Part shown: positions 35,939 through 43,539 of the stretch, piece after piece
Position numbering within the stretch: position 1 is the stretch's first letter
Layout of the letters: every line of letters starts with the position of its first letter
DNA from: Actinomadura physcomitrii
GTDB lineage: Bacteria; Actinomycetota; Actinomycetes; Streptosporangiales; Streptosporangiaceae
Direction: 5' to 3'
Assembly: GCF_008923205.2 (NCBI RefSeq)
Contig: NZ_WBMS02000011.1
Span: 149,905-213,904, forward strand
DNA length: 64,000 nucleotides
Notes under the pieces: generated by a model
What the model was told of the DNA's origin: nothing
The model's database searches: none
The model's input: the letters and a program-made list of their open reading frames with translations, nothing else
Position numbers and translations under genes: made by a program

Positions 35939-36126
35939 TCAATTGGCGCAAGAGCTCGTACAGCGGAAGCTCGAACGATGAGATGTGCGTCGAGGTGGCC
36001 GAGTTGATGAGCGGCATCGGGATCAGGGACTCCAGGGACCCGGACGGCGGGCGGCTTGTTGTAGACCGGGTGCGGCTCGGAAGCCTGCTGCGGGCGATCA
36101 AGGATGGAGCGCTCGACCGGGCGTGA
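35932..36126 (+). CDS. DUF397 domain protein
   Basis: 64 aa, a complete DUF397 domain: LINWRKSSYSGSSNDEMCVE, GIGIRDSRDPDGGRLVVD, LGSLLRAIKDGALDRA. The start overlaps the end of the Scr1 regulator, so the pair is translationally coupled. A 16-bp hairpin follows directly. Nearly the same arrangement, but damaged, is found at 24570-25083. Confidence 0.9.
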   Translation: MLINWRKSSYSGSSNDEMCVEVAELMSGIGIRDSRDPDGGRLVVDRVRLGSLLRAIKDGALDRA

Positions 36127-36136
36127 CCGGACGCAG

Positions 36137-36172
36137 GGCCGATCTCGAAGCGAGGGCGCTTCGGGGTCGGCC
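36137..36172 (+). terminator. Conserved hairpin after the DUF397 gene (copy 2)
   Basis: GGCCGATCTCGAAGCG pairs with CGCTTCGGGGTCGGCC over 16 bp (two G-U) with loop AGGG, 11 nt after the DUF397 stop. Same element as at 25030-25065. Confidence 0.75.
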
Positions 36173-36601
36173 GGGGCGACGGGAGGCTGGGCGGATGGGG
36201 AGGGGCACGCGCGGAGAGGCCGACGCTGGCGGTCGATGGGTTCGGCGGAATCTCTGACCCCCTTCCCCCTCTACGCCACCGCCGTCTCCCTCCTCCCCGC
36301 CCAAAGCCCTGCCGACGGCTGAGCCGCAAACAGCACCGCCACCTGCGTACTCACTCGTACGGCGCAGATATGCCAGTATTTCGCGCAGGTCGACGGCCCT
36401 GGGCCGGATGGAAGATGAGGATGCCGTCGACGGAGCTGCCGGGGCGCGGGGACTCGGACACGGATCTCTTCGAAGCGCACAGTACTTGTCAAAGGCTTTG
36501 TCGAGGCCCCGTCGCCTGGACCGGCCTGGGCCTCTGCGGCCGAGGGTGGTCACTTTCTTCTCTAAGGCCGTCCTGTCGGGGCGATTCGTTACCATTCCGG
36601 C
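36173..36601. other. Gene-remnant spacer
   Basis: No intact gene. 36246-36322 (plus) reads LTPFPLYATAVSLLPAQSPA and a stop; it shares 41 identical bases (36258-36298) with the end of the kinase remnant at 29371-29411, so it is a leftover kinase 3' end. 36395-36470 (minus) reads PGSSVDGILIF, matching the PGNSVHGILIFDV block of the DUF4352 gene at 41909, so it is a DUF4352 leftover. From 36480 to 36601 I see nothing recognisable apart from the promoter region expected for the HNH gene. Confidence 0.55.
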
Positions 36602-37765
36602 GTGCCTGCCTCGGAACGGACGCGACGAGAGCTGTTCGAGCGCGGGGGCGGGCGGTGCGCGATGTGCGGGCGGTCCCTGGTGATCGACGCCGGTCCCGGC
36701 GGGACCGGCTACAACATCGCCGAGGCGGCGCACATCGTCGCGGAGAAGGACGGCGGCCCGAGAGGCGCGGGCGACCGTCCCGCGGACGTCAACGGCATCG
36801 CCAACCTGGTGCTGCTCTGCCCGTCCCACCATCGCACCATCGACAAGGGCGACGGGGAGAGGCTGTGGCCGCGGCACAAGCTGCTCCAGTTGAAGCGCGA
36901 CCACGAGTCGTGGACGGCGGTCCTCGCGGCGCGGCCTACGCCTCCCGAACCGCAGGCGCGGGGACGGGAGGGGCCGCCCGGTCCGGGGGACGTGGTCGTC
37001 GTCGACGGCGAGCCGTACCGGATCTGCGCCGAGCCGGGGCCGCACCGCGACGCCGTCGAGCATGCCGAACGGGCGTACGAGGCCGTGACCTGCGACGGCG
37101 GCGCCGTCCGCTGCCAGGGCCACGTCTACGGCGAAGGCCGGACCGAGGGGCACGCCTGGCTGCGCCTGTGGTGGACGCGGCACGGCGCGGGCCCGTCGAA
37201 CTCGGCGCGGACGATGGCGGCCGACGAGATGGCGCTGCTCGCCGACCTGCCGGCGCTTCCCGCGCTGCCGCGCCTGCTCGGCGTGGAGATGACGGAGCGG
37301 ACGGTCGCGGTCGTGACGGCGATGCCGGCGCCGACGACCGCGCGCGACCGGCTGACCCGTACGGGCGCCGTGCCGGGCCGGGACGAACTGGCGCTCCTGG
37401 CGGGAGCCTTGCCCGATCTGTGCGAGGCGCTCGGTGAACTCCACGACCGCGGCCTGGCTCACGGGGCGCTGAGCGGCGGGACGATCCTCATGCCCGCTCC
37501 GGGCGCGCTCGCGCTGCGCGATCTCGGTCTCGCGGCGGCGGGGAGGCCCGCGGCCGGCGCGGCGGACGTCCGGCAACTGGCGCGGATCCTGTACGAGCTG
37601 ATCACCGGGCGTCCGGCCGGCCGCCGTCACCGGCACGTCGCGCCGTCCGTCCTCAATCCCGCCGCCGGCGCCGGGTGGGACGCGATGCTGCTCCGCGCCC
37701 TGTCCGCGGACGCGGCGGAGCGGCCCGGCGCCCGCGCGTTCGCCGCGGGGCTGGGCGACGGCTGA
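36602..37765 (+). CDS. HNH nuclease fused to a kinase-like (pseudokinase) domain
   Basis: 387 aa in two parts. Residues 1-105 are an HNH endonuclease: zinc cysteines in CAMCGRS, core AEAAHIVAEKDGG, then ANLVLLCPSHHRTIDKGD. Residues about 130-387 resemble a protein kinase C-lobe: LPRLLGVEMTERTVAVVTAM, LCEALGELHDRGLAHGALSG and GALALRDLGLAAAG, then ARILYELITGRPAG. The HRD motif has become HGA, the DFG is RDLG, and no glycine loop or ATP lysine is obvious, so it is probably a non-catalytic sensor or scaffold. GTG start; no strong ribosome site. It is 19 nt ahead of a UPF1-like helicase and two genes before a winged-helix protein. No similar fusion is known to me. A defence role is inferred from domains and context. 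Confidence 0.8.
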   Translation: MPASERTRRELFERGGGRCAMCGRSLVIDAGPGGTGYNIAEAAHIVAEKDGGPRGAGDRPADVNGIANLVLLCPSHHRTIDKGDGERLWPRHKLLQLKRDHESWTAVLAARPTPPEPQARGREGPPGPGDVVVVDGEPYRICAEPGPHRDAVEHAERAYEAVTCDGGAVRCQGHVYGEGRTEGHAWLRLWWTRHGAGPSNSARTMAADEMALLADLPALPALPRLLGVEMTERTVAVVTAMPAPTTARDRLTRTGAVPGRDELALLAGALPDLCEALGELHDRGLAHGALSGGTILMPAPGALALRDLGLAAAGRPAAGAADVRQLARILYELITGRPAGRRHRHVAPSVLNPAAGAGWDAMLLRALSADAAERPGARAFAAGLGDG

Positions 37766-37784
37766 CCGCCGAAACGGAGGACGC

Positions 37785-40724
37785 ATGCACGACTTGCACG
37801 TCGACCTGCCGGGGACCGTCCATCTCGTGCCCTCGCTGCGCTTCGTCGAGAAGCTGGCCGAGCGGCGCGCCCGCCACCCGTTCCTGCCCGATGTGGACGG
37901 CATCGTCCGGGATCTGTGCGCCGTCACGGCCCGGGGACCGGTGCCGGCGCGCGTCGAACGGGGGCGCGGCGGGCGCGGCGACTTCCTGAAGCTCTACGTC
38001 GACGGCCGGTACGTCCTGTCGCTGAACGTCACCAAGCACGGCAATGGGTACGCCCTCGGCGGCGTCGTCCCGATGGGGTTCGAGCACCATGACGAGGTCG
38101 TGCGGGGAGCGCTGCGGCTCCGCGCCGCCGGCTGGGTGTACCACGACACCATCCAGGAGCTGCCGTTCCAGGCCCGCGCCGAATGGGACGTCCTGCGGGA
38201 GCGGTGGCGCCTGCTGACCGAGGCCGCCGCCGCGCGGACGGCGGACGCGACGGCGCCGAAGGCGCACGAGGAGTTCCTCGACCTCCTCGACCGGATGATC
38301 GACGAGGGCCGCCGCGTCGAGCTGGCCGCCGCCCGCACCGACGGCATGATCTCCTACCGGCGGGTGGACGCGTCCGCGGCGCGGCGCCGCTCCGCGCGCG
38401 GCGTCCACGACTTCCAGCTCATCGGCAGCCGCCGCCCGGTCGTCGGCACCCGGCTGCACGTGCGCGAGGCCCCCGACCTGCGCGGGCGGGTCGACGCGCT
38501 GCGGGGCACGCTGATGACCGTCCGGTTCGAGCGGCCGGTGGACGTCGACGCGATCCCGAAGATCGGCGCGTTCGTCGAGTCGCCGTCGACCGTCCCGTTC
38601 GACCGGCAGGCGGAGGCGGTACGGCTGCTGCGCGACGGGGCGTCCGCCAATCCGTTCCTCCTGGACGTGCTGGCCGGGCACCGGTTCCGCCCGTTCCGGC
38701 CCGCCGCGGCCGAGCCGGCCCGGGCGCTGGACGGCAGCCAGACCTCGGCGTTCCGCAAGGCGCTCGCGGTGCCAGACACCGCGCTGATCCTCGGACCGCC
38801 GGGCACCGGCAAGACCCGGACGATCACCGAGATCGCGCGGGCCTGCGCGGCGGCGGGCGAGCGCGTGCTCATCACCTCCTACACCAACCGCGCGGTCGAC
38901 AACGTCCTGCAGGAGCTGCCGCCCGACCTGGTGGTGCTGCGGGCCGGGCGCGACGACGGCGTCACGCCGGGCTGCGAGCACCTCACGCTGGAGGCGCAGG
39001 CGGCGACGCTGCAGGGCGAGATCATCCGCCGCACCGAGGCCGCCGTCTGCGATTACGCGCCGGCCGCGCCGGGACGCGGCGAGGCCGACGCCTGGGCCCG
39101 GCAGCTCGACGCTTCCCTCGATGCGCTCGACGCGGCGGAGGCCGCCGAGCGGCGGGCCGCCACCGCGCTGGAGCGCCGGGCCGCCGAGCTCACCGCGCCC
39201 GTGGACGAGCACGCCCGCGTGCTGACCGCCCGCGCCGACGAGCATCGGCGCGTGCTCGCGGACCGCGAAGCCCGTCTCGAGGCGCTCGCCCGGAGCAGGG
39301 ACCGCGCCGTGGCGAGGACCCGGTGGCCGGTCATCGGCGCTCTGCTGCGCGGACGCGCCGAGCGCCTCGCCGCCGAGTTCCAGGCGGGGCTGGCGGAGCG
39401 GGCGCAGGTCCAGGCCGCGCTGACCGCCGTCCTGCGGGATCGGGACGCGGCGCTGGCCGAATCGCACCGGATCCGCGCGAGCTCACCCGAGCTGGTGAAG
39501 CTGAGCCGCGCCCTCGACGACGCCCGGACCGCGACCCGCGACCGCGCGCGGGCCGCCGCCGACGACGCCGCGGAACTGCACGCCCTGCTGCACGGCGTGC
39601 CGGTACCGCCCTCGCCGGGCCCCGGCCTTCCCGCACTGCGCGCGTTCCGCGACCAGGCCGGCCAGGCCCTCGATCTGATGCGCCGCCGCCTGGAGCTGCT
39701 CACCGAATGGCGCGGGCACCTCGGCAGCCGCACCGAGCAGCTCTACCCCGAGCTGGCCCGCTACGCCGACGTGATCGGCGCGACGTGCATCGGCGCCGCC
39801 ACCACCGGCGCGCTCCGGGGCCTCGACTTCGCCGTCGCCGTCGTCGACGAGGCCGGGCAGATCAGCACCCCGAACGTGCTCGTCCCGCTCGTGCGGGCCC
39901 GGCGCGCCGTCCTGGTCGGCGACCACAACCAGCTCCCGCCGTTCGTCGACCCGCAGGTGCGGGCGTGGGCCCGCAGCGACTCGCGCGCCCTCGACCTCGT
40001 CACCAAGAGCGCCTTCGAGCTGCTCTTCCCGGGCGTCCCGGACGGCCACCGCGAGATCCTGCGCCACCAGCGCCGGATGCCGCCGGTCGTCGCGCGGTTC
40101 GTCTCGCAGTGGTTCTACGACGGCTTCCTCGAATCGGACGTCGAACGCCCGCACCGCGACGCCCTGTTCGCCTCGCCCCTGGTGTTCGTCGACACCGCCG
40201 GCCTGCCGCAGCGCGAGCGCCGCGAACGGCGCCCCCGGCCGGACGAGCGCTGGGCCGACAGCGGCTACGCCAACGACGCCGAGGCCCGCATCATCACCGA
40301 CCTCGTCGCCCACTACCGCGGGACGGTCGCCGACTGGGCGGTGATCCTGCCCTACCAGGCGCAGGTCGGCCTCGTCACCGAGATGGTCGCCGGGCGCCTC
40401 GGCGACGAGGAGGAGGCCGCCGCGGGGGTCGGGACCGTCGACTCGTTCCAGGGCGGTGAACGCGACCTCATCGTCTTCGGGTTCACCCGCAGCAACGCCG
40501 GCGGCGCGGTCGGCTTCCTCGACGAGCTGCGCCGCGCCAACGTCGCGTTCTCCCGCGCCCGCCGCCTGCTGATCCTGGTGGGGGACTCCGCGACCTTGAC
40601 GCAGGCCGCCGACCCGGCGTTCCGCGCGATGGCGCGGGCCCTGCTCGACCACGTCCGCACCGGCGGCGATCTGCGCGCCGCCCGCGAGATCAGCGGGCTG
40701 ATCGCCCGGGAGGGAGAACGGTGA
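37785..40724 (+). CDS. UPF1-like superfamily 1 helicase with internal coiled coil
   Basis: 979 aa. Residues 1-300 are an unrecognised N-terminal region. The helicase core has Walker A LGPPGTGKTRTITEIA near residue 340, motif Ia TSYTNRAVDNVL, Walker B VAVVDEAGQISTPN near 687, motif III VGDHNQLPPF, then GTVDSFQGGERDLIVFGFTR and NVAFSRARRLLILVGD, the SF1B (UPF1/Dna2-like) set. Residues about 440-640 are Ala/Arg/Glu-rich and predicted coiled coil, replacing the usual 1B insertion. It translocates on nucleic acid with ATP; polarity 5'-3' is usual in the group. GGAG lies before ATG 37785. Its stop overlaps the next gene by 4 nt. The trio is likely one functional unit. Confidence 0.88.
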   Translation: MHDLHVDLPGTVHLVPSLRFVEKLAERRARHPFLPDVDGIVRDLCAVTARGPVPARVERGRGGRGDFLKLYVDGRYVLSLNVTKHGNGYALGGVVPMGFEHHDEVVRGALRLRAAGWVYHDTIQELPFQARAEWDVLRERWRLLTEAAAARTADATAPKAHEEFLDLLDRMIDEGRRVELAAARTDGMISYRRVDASAARRRSARGVHDFQLIGSRRPVVGTRLHVREAPDLRGRVDALRGTLMTVRFERPVDVDAIPKIGAFVESPSTVPFDRQAEAVRLLRDGASANPFLLDVLAGHRFRPFRPAAAEPARALDGSQTSAFRKALAVPDTALILGPPGTGKTRTITEIARACAAAGERVLITSYTNRAVDNVLQELPPDLVVLRAGRDDGVTPGCEHLTLEAQAATLQGEIIRRTEAAVCDYAPAAPGRGEADAWARQLDASLDALDAAEAAERRAATALERRAAELTAPVDEHARVLTARADEHRRVLADREARLEALARSRDRAVARTRWPVIGALLRGRAERLAAEFQAGLAERAQVQAALTAVLRDRDAALAESHRIRASSPELVKLSRALDDARTATRDRARAAADDAAELHALLHGVPVPPSPGPGLPALRAFRDQAGQALDLMRRRLELLTEWRGHLGSRTEQLYPELARYADVIGATCIGAATTGALRGLDFAVAVVDEAGQISTPNVLVPLVRARRAVLVGDHNQLPPFVDPQVRAWARSDSRALDLVTKSAFELLFPGVPDGHREILRHQRRMPPVVARFVSQWFYDGFLESDVERPHRDALFASPLVFVDTAGLPQRERRERRPRPDERWADSGYANDAEARIITDLVAHYRGTVADWAVILPYQAQVGLVTEMVAGRLGDEEEAAAGVGTVDSFQGGERDLIVFGFTRSNAGGAVGFLDELRRANVAFSRARRLLILVGDSATLTQAADPAFRAMARALLDHVRTGGDLRAAREISGLIAREGER

Positions 40725-41887
40725 GGGACCCGCTGTACGACCCCGCCCGCGCCCTGGAGGACGCGGCGGCCCGGCCCGGCGTCCGGCCGACGCACCTGCA
40801 CCGGATCGGGCTCCCGCTGTACGCCGTCGAGATCGAGGCGTTCGTCGACGACCGGCAGCCCTACGACCTGCTCGACCGCTTCGTCGGCCGCGCCATCGCC
40901 GACGCCGGGCTGCGGACCGTCCCGCAGATCGCCGCCTTCCTCGGCCTGGACGAGGCGATGGTGGACCGCGTCCTGCGGTTCCTCGGCGGCGTCGGGCACG
41001 TGGTGTCCCGCCCCGACGGGACGCTCGCCCTCACCGACCTCGGCGCCCGGTCCGTACGGGACGACGCCCGCTACGTCCCGAAACGCGACCGGCAGAAGCT
41101 CTACTTCGACGGCGTGTCCGGCGAGCCGCTCCCCGCCGCCTACTACGGCCGCAAGGTCGTCGTCTGGGACGCCGCCCAGGCCGCCGGGCAGAAACGGCAC
41201 CGCCTGCTCGACCACGCCCGCCCCTACCGCGACGACGCGCTGCAGCGCCTCGCGGCGCGTCCCGACCGCCGCGACTTCAACGTCCCCGACGAGCTCCGGC
41301 AGCTCACCTTCCAGGCCCTCGGCAACGCCTACCTGCCGTGCTACGTCGTCCGCACGCGGACCGAGCAGGGGCCGTCGCTCCTCGCCTACTCCGCGGTCTC
41401 CGACGCGAGCGACGAGCACCTCGAGCGCCTCTGCCGCGGCTGGCCCGCCCTCGCCCACGCGCTCGCGCTGAGCGACTCCGGCGATGTCCGCGCCGACTTC
41501 GGCGGCTGGCTCGCCGAGCGCGACATCGACCCCGCGCACCTGAGCTGGACCGCCGACGGCGCCCTGCGCCTCACCCTGCCCGCGGACCGCTACACCGCCG
41601 CGCCCGCCCGCCCCGGCCGCAAGGGGACGTTCGCGCTGATCCGCCTCGGCTCCTACGTGACGCCCCGCAGCCACGTCCTGCAACTGTGGTGCGACGATCC
41701 GCGGCTGCGCCGCGAGGCCGTCCTGGACCGGGCCCTCACCCGCGTCGTCTCGGCGCGCCGCCCGTCCGCCGCCGACGCCGAGGACTTCCTGACCCGTCTG
41801 TGCGCGCAGCTCGAAACGGACCCCGTCACCCTGGACGACCTGCGCCGCCACGCCCACAAGACCGGCCAGGGCCCGCTGCCCCTCTGA
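40721..41887 (+). CDS. Unrecognised winged-helix-containing protein, third gene of the HNH/helicase operon
   Basis: 388 aa starting at a GTG that overlaps the helicase stop (GTGA), so translation is coupled. Residues about 40-110 form a winged helix: LLDRFVGRAIADAGLRTVPQ, IAAFLGLDEAMVDRVLRFLG, then a GHVVSRPDGTLALTDLGA wing. The middle and C-terminal parts are mixed alpha/beta (RRDFNVPDELRQLTFQALGN, LPCYVVRTRTEQGPSLLAYS, FALIRLGSYVTPRSHVLQLW) with no known catalytic motif. It could be the DNA- or target-recognition partner of the helicase and HNH protein. Function not assigned. Confidence 0.75.
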   Translation: MRDPLYDPARALEDAAARPGVRPTHLHRIGLPLYAVEIEAFVDDRQPYDLLDRFVGRAIADAGLRTVPQIAAFLGLDEAMVDRVLRFLGGVGHVVSRPDGTLALTDLGARSVRDDARYVPKRDRQKLYFDGVSGEPLPAAYYGRKVVVWDAAQAAGQKRHRLLDHARPYRDDALQRLAARPDRRDFNVPDELRQLTFQALGNAYLPCYVVRTRTEQGPSLLAYSAVSDASDEHLERLCRGWPALAHALALSDSGDVRADFGGWLAERDIDPAHLSWTADGALRLTLPADRYTAAPARPGRKGTFALIRLGSYVTPRSHVLQLWCDDPRLRREAVLDRALTRVVSARRPSAADAEDFLTRLCAQLETDPVTLDDLRRHAHKTGQGPLPL

Positions 41888-41908
41888 ACCCGCTCAGCCG
41901 GGCCGGGG

Positions 41909-42432
41909 TCAGCGGTTGCCGAGAGGGACGGTCACGCCGCCGGAGAACACCGAGTCGTGCAGTTCGACGGCCTTGAGCCGGATGCCGCGCGGGACGTCGA
42001 AGATGAGGATGCCGTGCACGGAGTTGCCGGGGTTGATCTGCTCGAGGAACGACCTCGACTTCTCGCCCATCATCACCGTCGCGCCGCCGTCGGTGTCGAA
42101 CTTGCGGCCCTTGGTGTCGTAGAGGGTCTGGTTCCCGGCGGTGAACGTGCGGGCCTTGTCGCCGATGTTCTCGACGGTCACGTAGATGAGGACGTACTGG
42201 CCCTGCGCGGTGCTGCCGAAGTACTCGTCGCCGACCCGCTTCACGCCCTTCTTCACATTGGTGACGTGCCCTTCTGCTTGTGCGGGGGGTATCCGGGCGG
42301 TGGGACGGGGCCGTTGTACCGGGGGAAATGGCCCGGCGGCGACGGAAACACGTCCGGCGGCGGCGGGACGGCGCCCGGGGGCGGTGGGGGCGGGACGGGG
42401 CGCGGGGCGTGGGCGGGCTGGTCGGGGGACAT
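41909..42432 (-). pseudogene. DUF4352 lipoprotein/membrane protein gene with internal deletion
   Basis: The 5' part from ATG 42432 encodes the Pro-rich cytosolic head (MSPDQPAHAPRPVPPPPPPG to PPHKQKG) and then hits TGA at 42253. The DUF4352 core continues in another frame from about 42270 (VTNVKKGVKRVGDEYFGSTA, GQYVLIYVTVENIGDKARTF, EQINPGNSVHGILIFDVPRG, ELHDSVFSGGVTVPLG). In normal relatives a transmembrane helix and the first DUF4352 strand lie between these parts; here they are missing. A GTG at 42256 overlapping the TGA could re-start the core, but without membrane anchor or export signal. Likely inactive. Convergent with the HNH/helicase operon. Confidence 0.65.
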
Positions 42433-42452
42433 GGGGTGCTCCACGGAACGGG

Positions 42453-43319
42453 TCAGGCCGCGAGGGCGGGGGTGTGCCAGGCGCGTAGGAAGGCCTCGAC
42501 GAGGCCGGCGGCGCGGGCGGGGGAGTCGAAGACCTCGGTGACGCGGCGCCGGGCGATGGACGCGAGCGAGTCGGCGGCCTCGTTGAGCGGGTGGCCGGAG
42601 TGGCCCTTGACGTGCTCGAGGCGCAGTCCGGGCATCCGCGCCACCCGGGCGGCGAGGCGGACGAGCGACGGGGCGGCGCCGTACCGGCGGGGCCGCAGGT
42701 CGTAGCCGTCCGGCATGCGGCCGGTGTCGCCGCCCTGCCAGGCGCTCAGGAACCGCAGCGCCTGGAGGCTGTCGAGCAGCAGCACCAGGTCGGCGCCGTC
42801 GTCGTCGATCCGGTCGAGCAGCAGCCCGACCGCCCGCAGCTCGCTGACCAGGACCTTCGCGGGGCCGGTGGGGTCCTGGGGGCCGAACTTCCAGCCGTGC
42901 ATGCCCCATCGGCCGTCGTCGATCACGTAGCCGAGCCCGCAGGTGCCGCGCTTCCAGCCGGCGTCGGTCGCGGCGACGAGGACGCCTGGGTGCCCGGCGG
43001 GGCCGGGCACCCGCCCCTGTGCCGGTGTCCTGCCGCCGCGCAGGCCGGCGGGGCGCGGGACCTGCGGGCAGCCCCCCTGATGTGCTCCGGCGTCGACGTA
43101 GTGCTCGGCCTCGGCGGCGAGCATCTCGGCGATCGCGGTGTCGCCGTGCCGGACGGCGGCGAAGCACAGCCACAGCAGCCGCCGCGCGACGCCGCAGCAC
43201 GCGCATCCGGCGGCGCGGGTGGCGCAGGCGCGCAGCCGCTGGGTGCGGGCGGCGACCGCGGGCGGGGCGGCCGCCTGAGCGCTGTCGAACTCATGTAGCG
43301 GCATCGTCACGGCATGCAT
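42453..43319 (-). CDS. RNase H-like protein with Cys-rich N-terminal region
   Basis: 288 aa. The C-terminal half is an RNase HI fold with all acidic positions: VAATDAGWKRGTCGLGYVI, VLVSELRAVGLLLDRI, LVLLLDSLQALRFL and LEHVKGHSGHPLNEAADSLA. It should cut the RNA strand of RNA-DNA hybrids with metal ions. The N-terminal half has a cluster ACATRAAGCACCGVARRLLW and helices (AIAEMLAAEAEHYVDAGAHQ) of unknown role; the cysteines might bind metal. Start ATG 43319 has a GGAG-type site about 9-10 nt upstream and a clear promoter 46 nt away. It lies among helicase and methylase genes, so a role in defence or R-loop handling is possible. Confidence 0.8.
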   Translation of the reverse strand: MHAVTMPLHEFDSAQAAAPPAVAARTQRLRACATRAAGCACCGVARRLLWLCFAAVRHGDTAIAEMLAAEAEHYVDAGAHQGGCPQVPRPAGLRGGRTPAQGRVPGPAGHPGVLVAATDAGWKRGTCGLGYVIDDGRWGMHGWKFGPQDPTGPAKVLVSELRAVGLLLDRIDDDGADLVLLLDSLQALRFLSAWQGGDTGRMPDGYDLRPRRYGAAPSLVRLAARVARMPGLRLEHVKGHSGHPLNEAADSLASIARRRVTEVFDSPARAAGLVEAFLRAWHTPALAA

Positions 43320-43364
43320 GGCTGATCACTCCGCTCTTCGGGGGGTTGTTGGCGTGCACAGTGA

Positions 43365-43393
43365 ACCATAGAGTTACATGTGAATGCAATCAA
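43365..43393 (-). promoter_or_regulatory. Promoter of the RNase H-like gene
   Basis: On the minus strand TTGATT and TATGGT are 17 nt apart, in an AT-rich stretch 46 nt before ATG 43319. This fits a SigA-type promoter. Confidence 0.55.
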
Positions 43394-43539
43394 CTGATGA
43401 TCCATGCAATGAAGGGCGCCAAGCGGGGGTGGGTGGGAGTGCTCATTGTGAATGTCATCAACCGCTGAAACGCGGCGGTGTGGGACGCTAGGGTGAGACC
43501 GCCAGGAGTGGTCCTGCGGCTGGGCTGATGGGAGTGCCG

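Noticed and set aside
36480..36601. A basic peptide (TLGRRGPGRSRRRG, minus strand) that could be a transposase scrap
   Set aside because: No transposase motif, terminal repeats or target duplication; too short to support.
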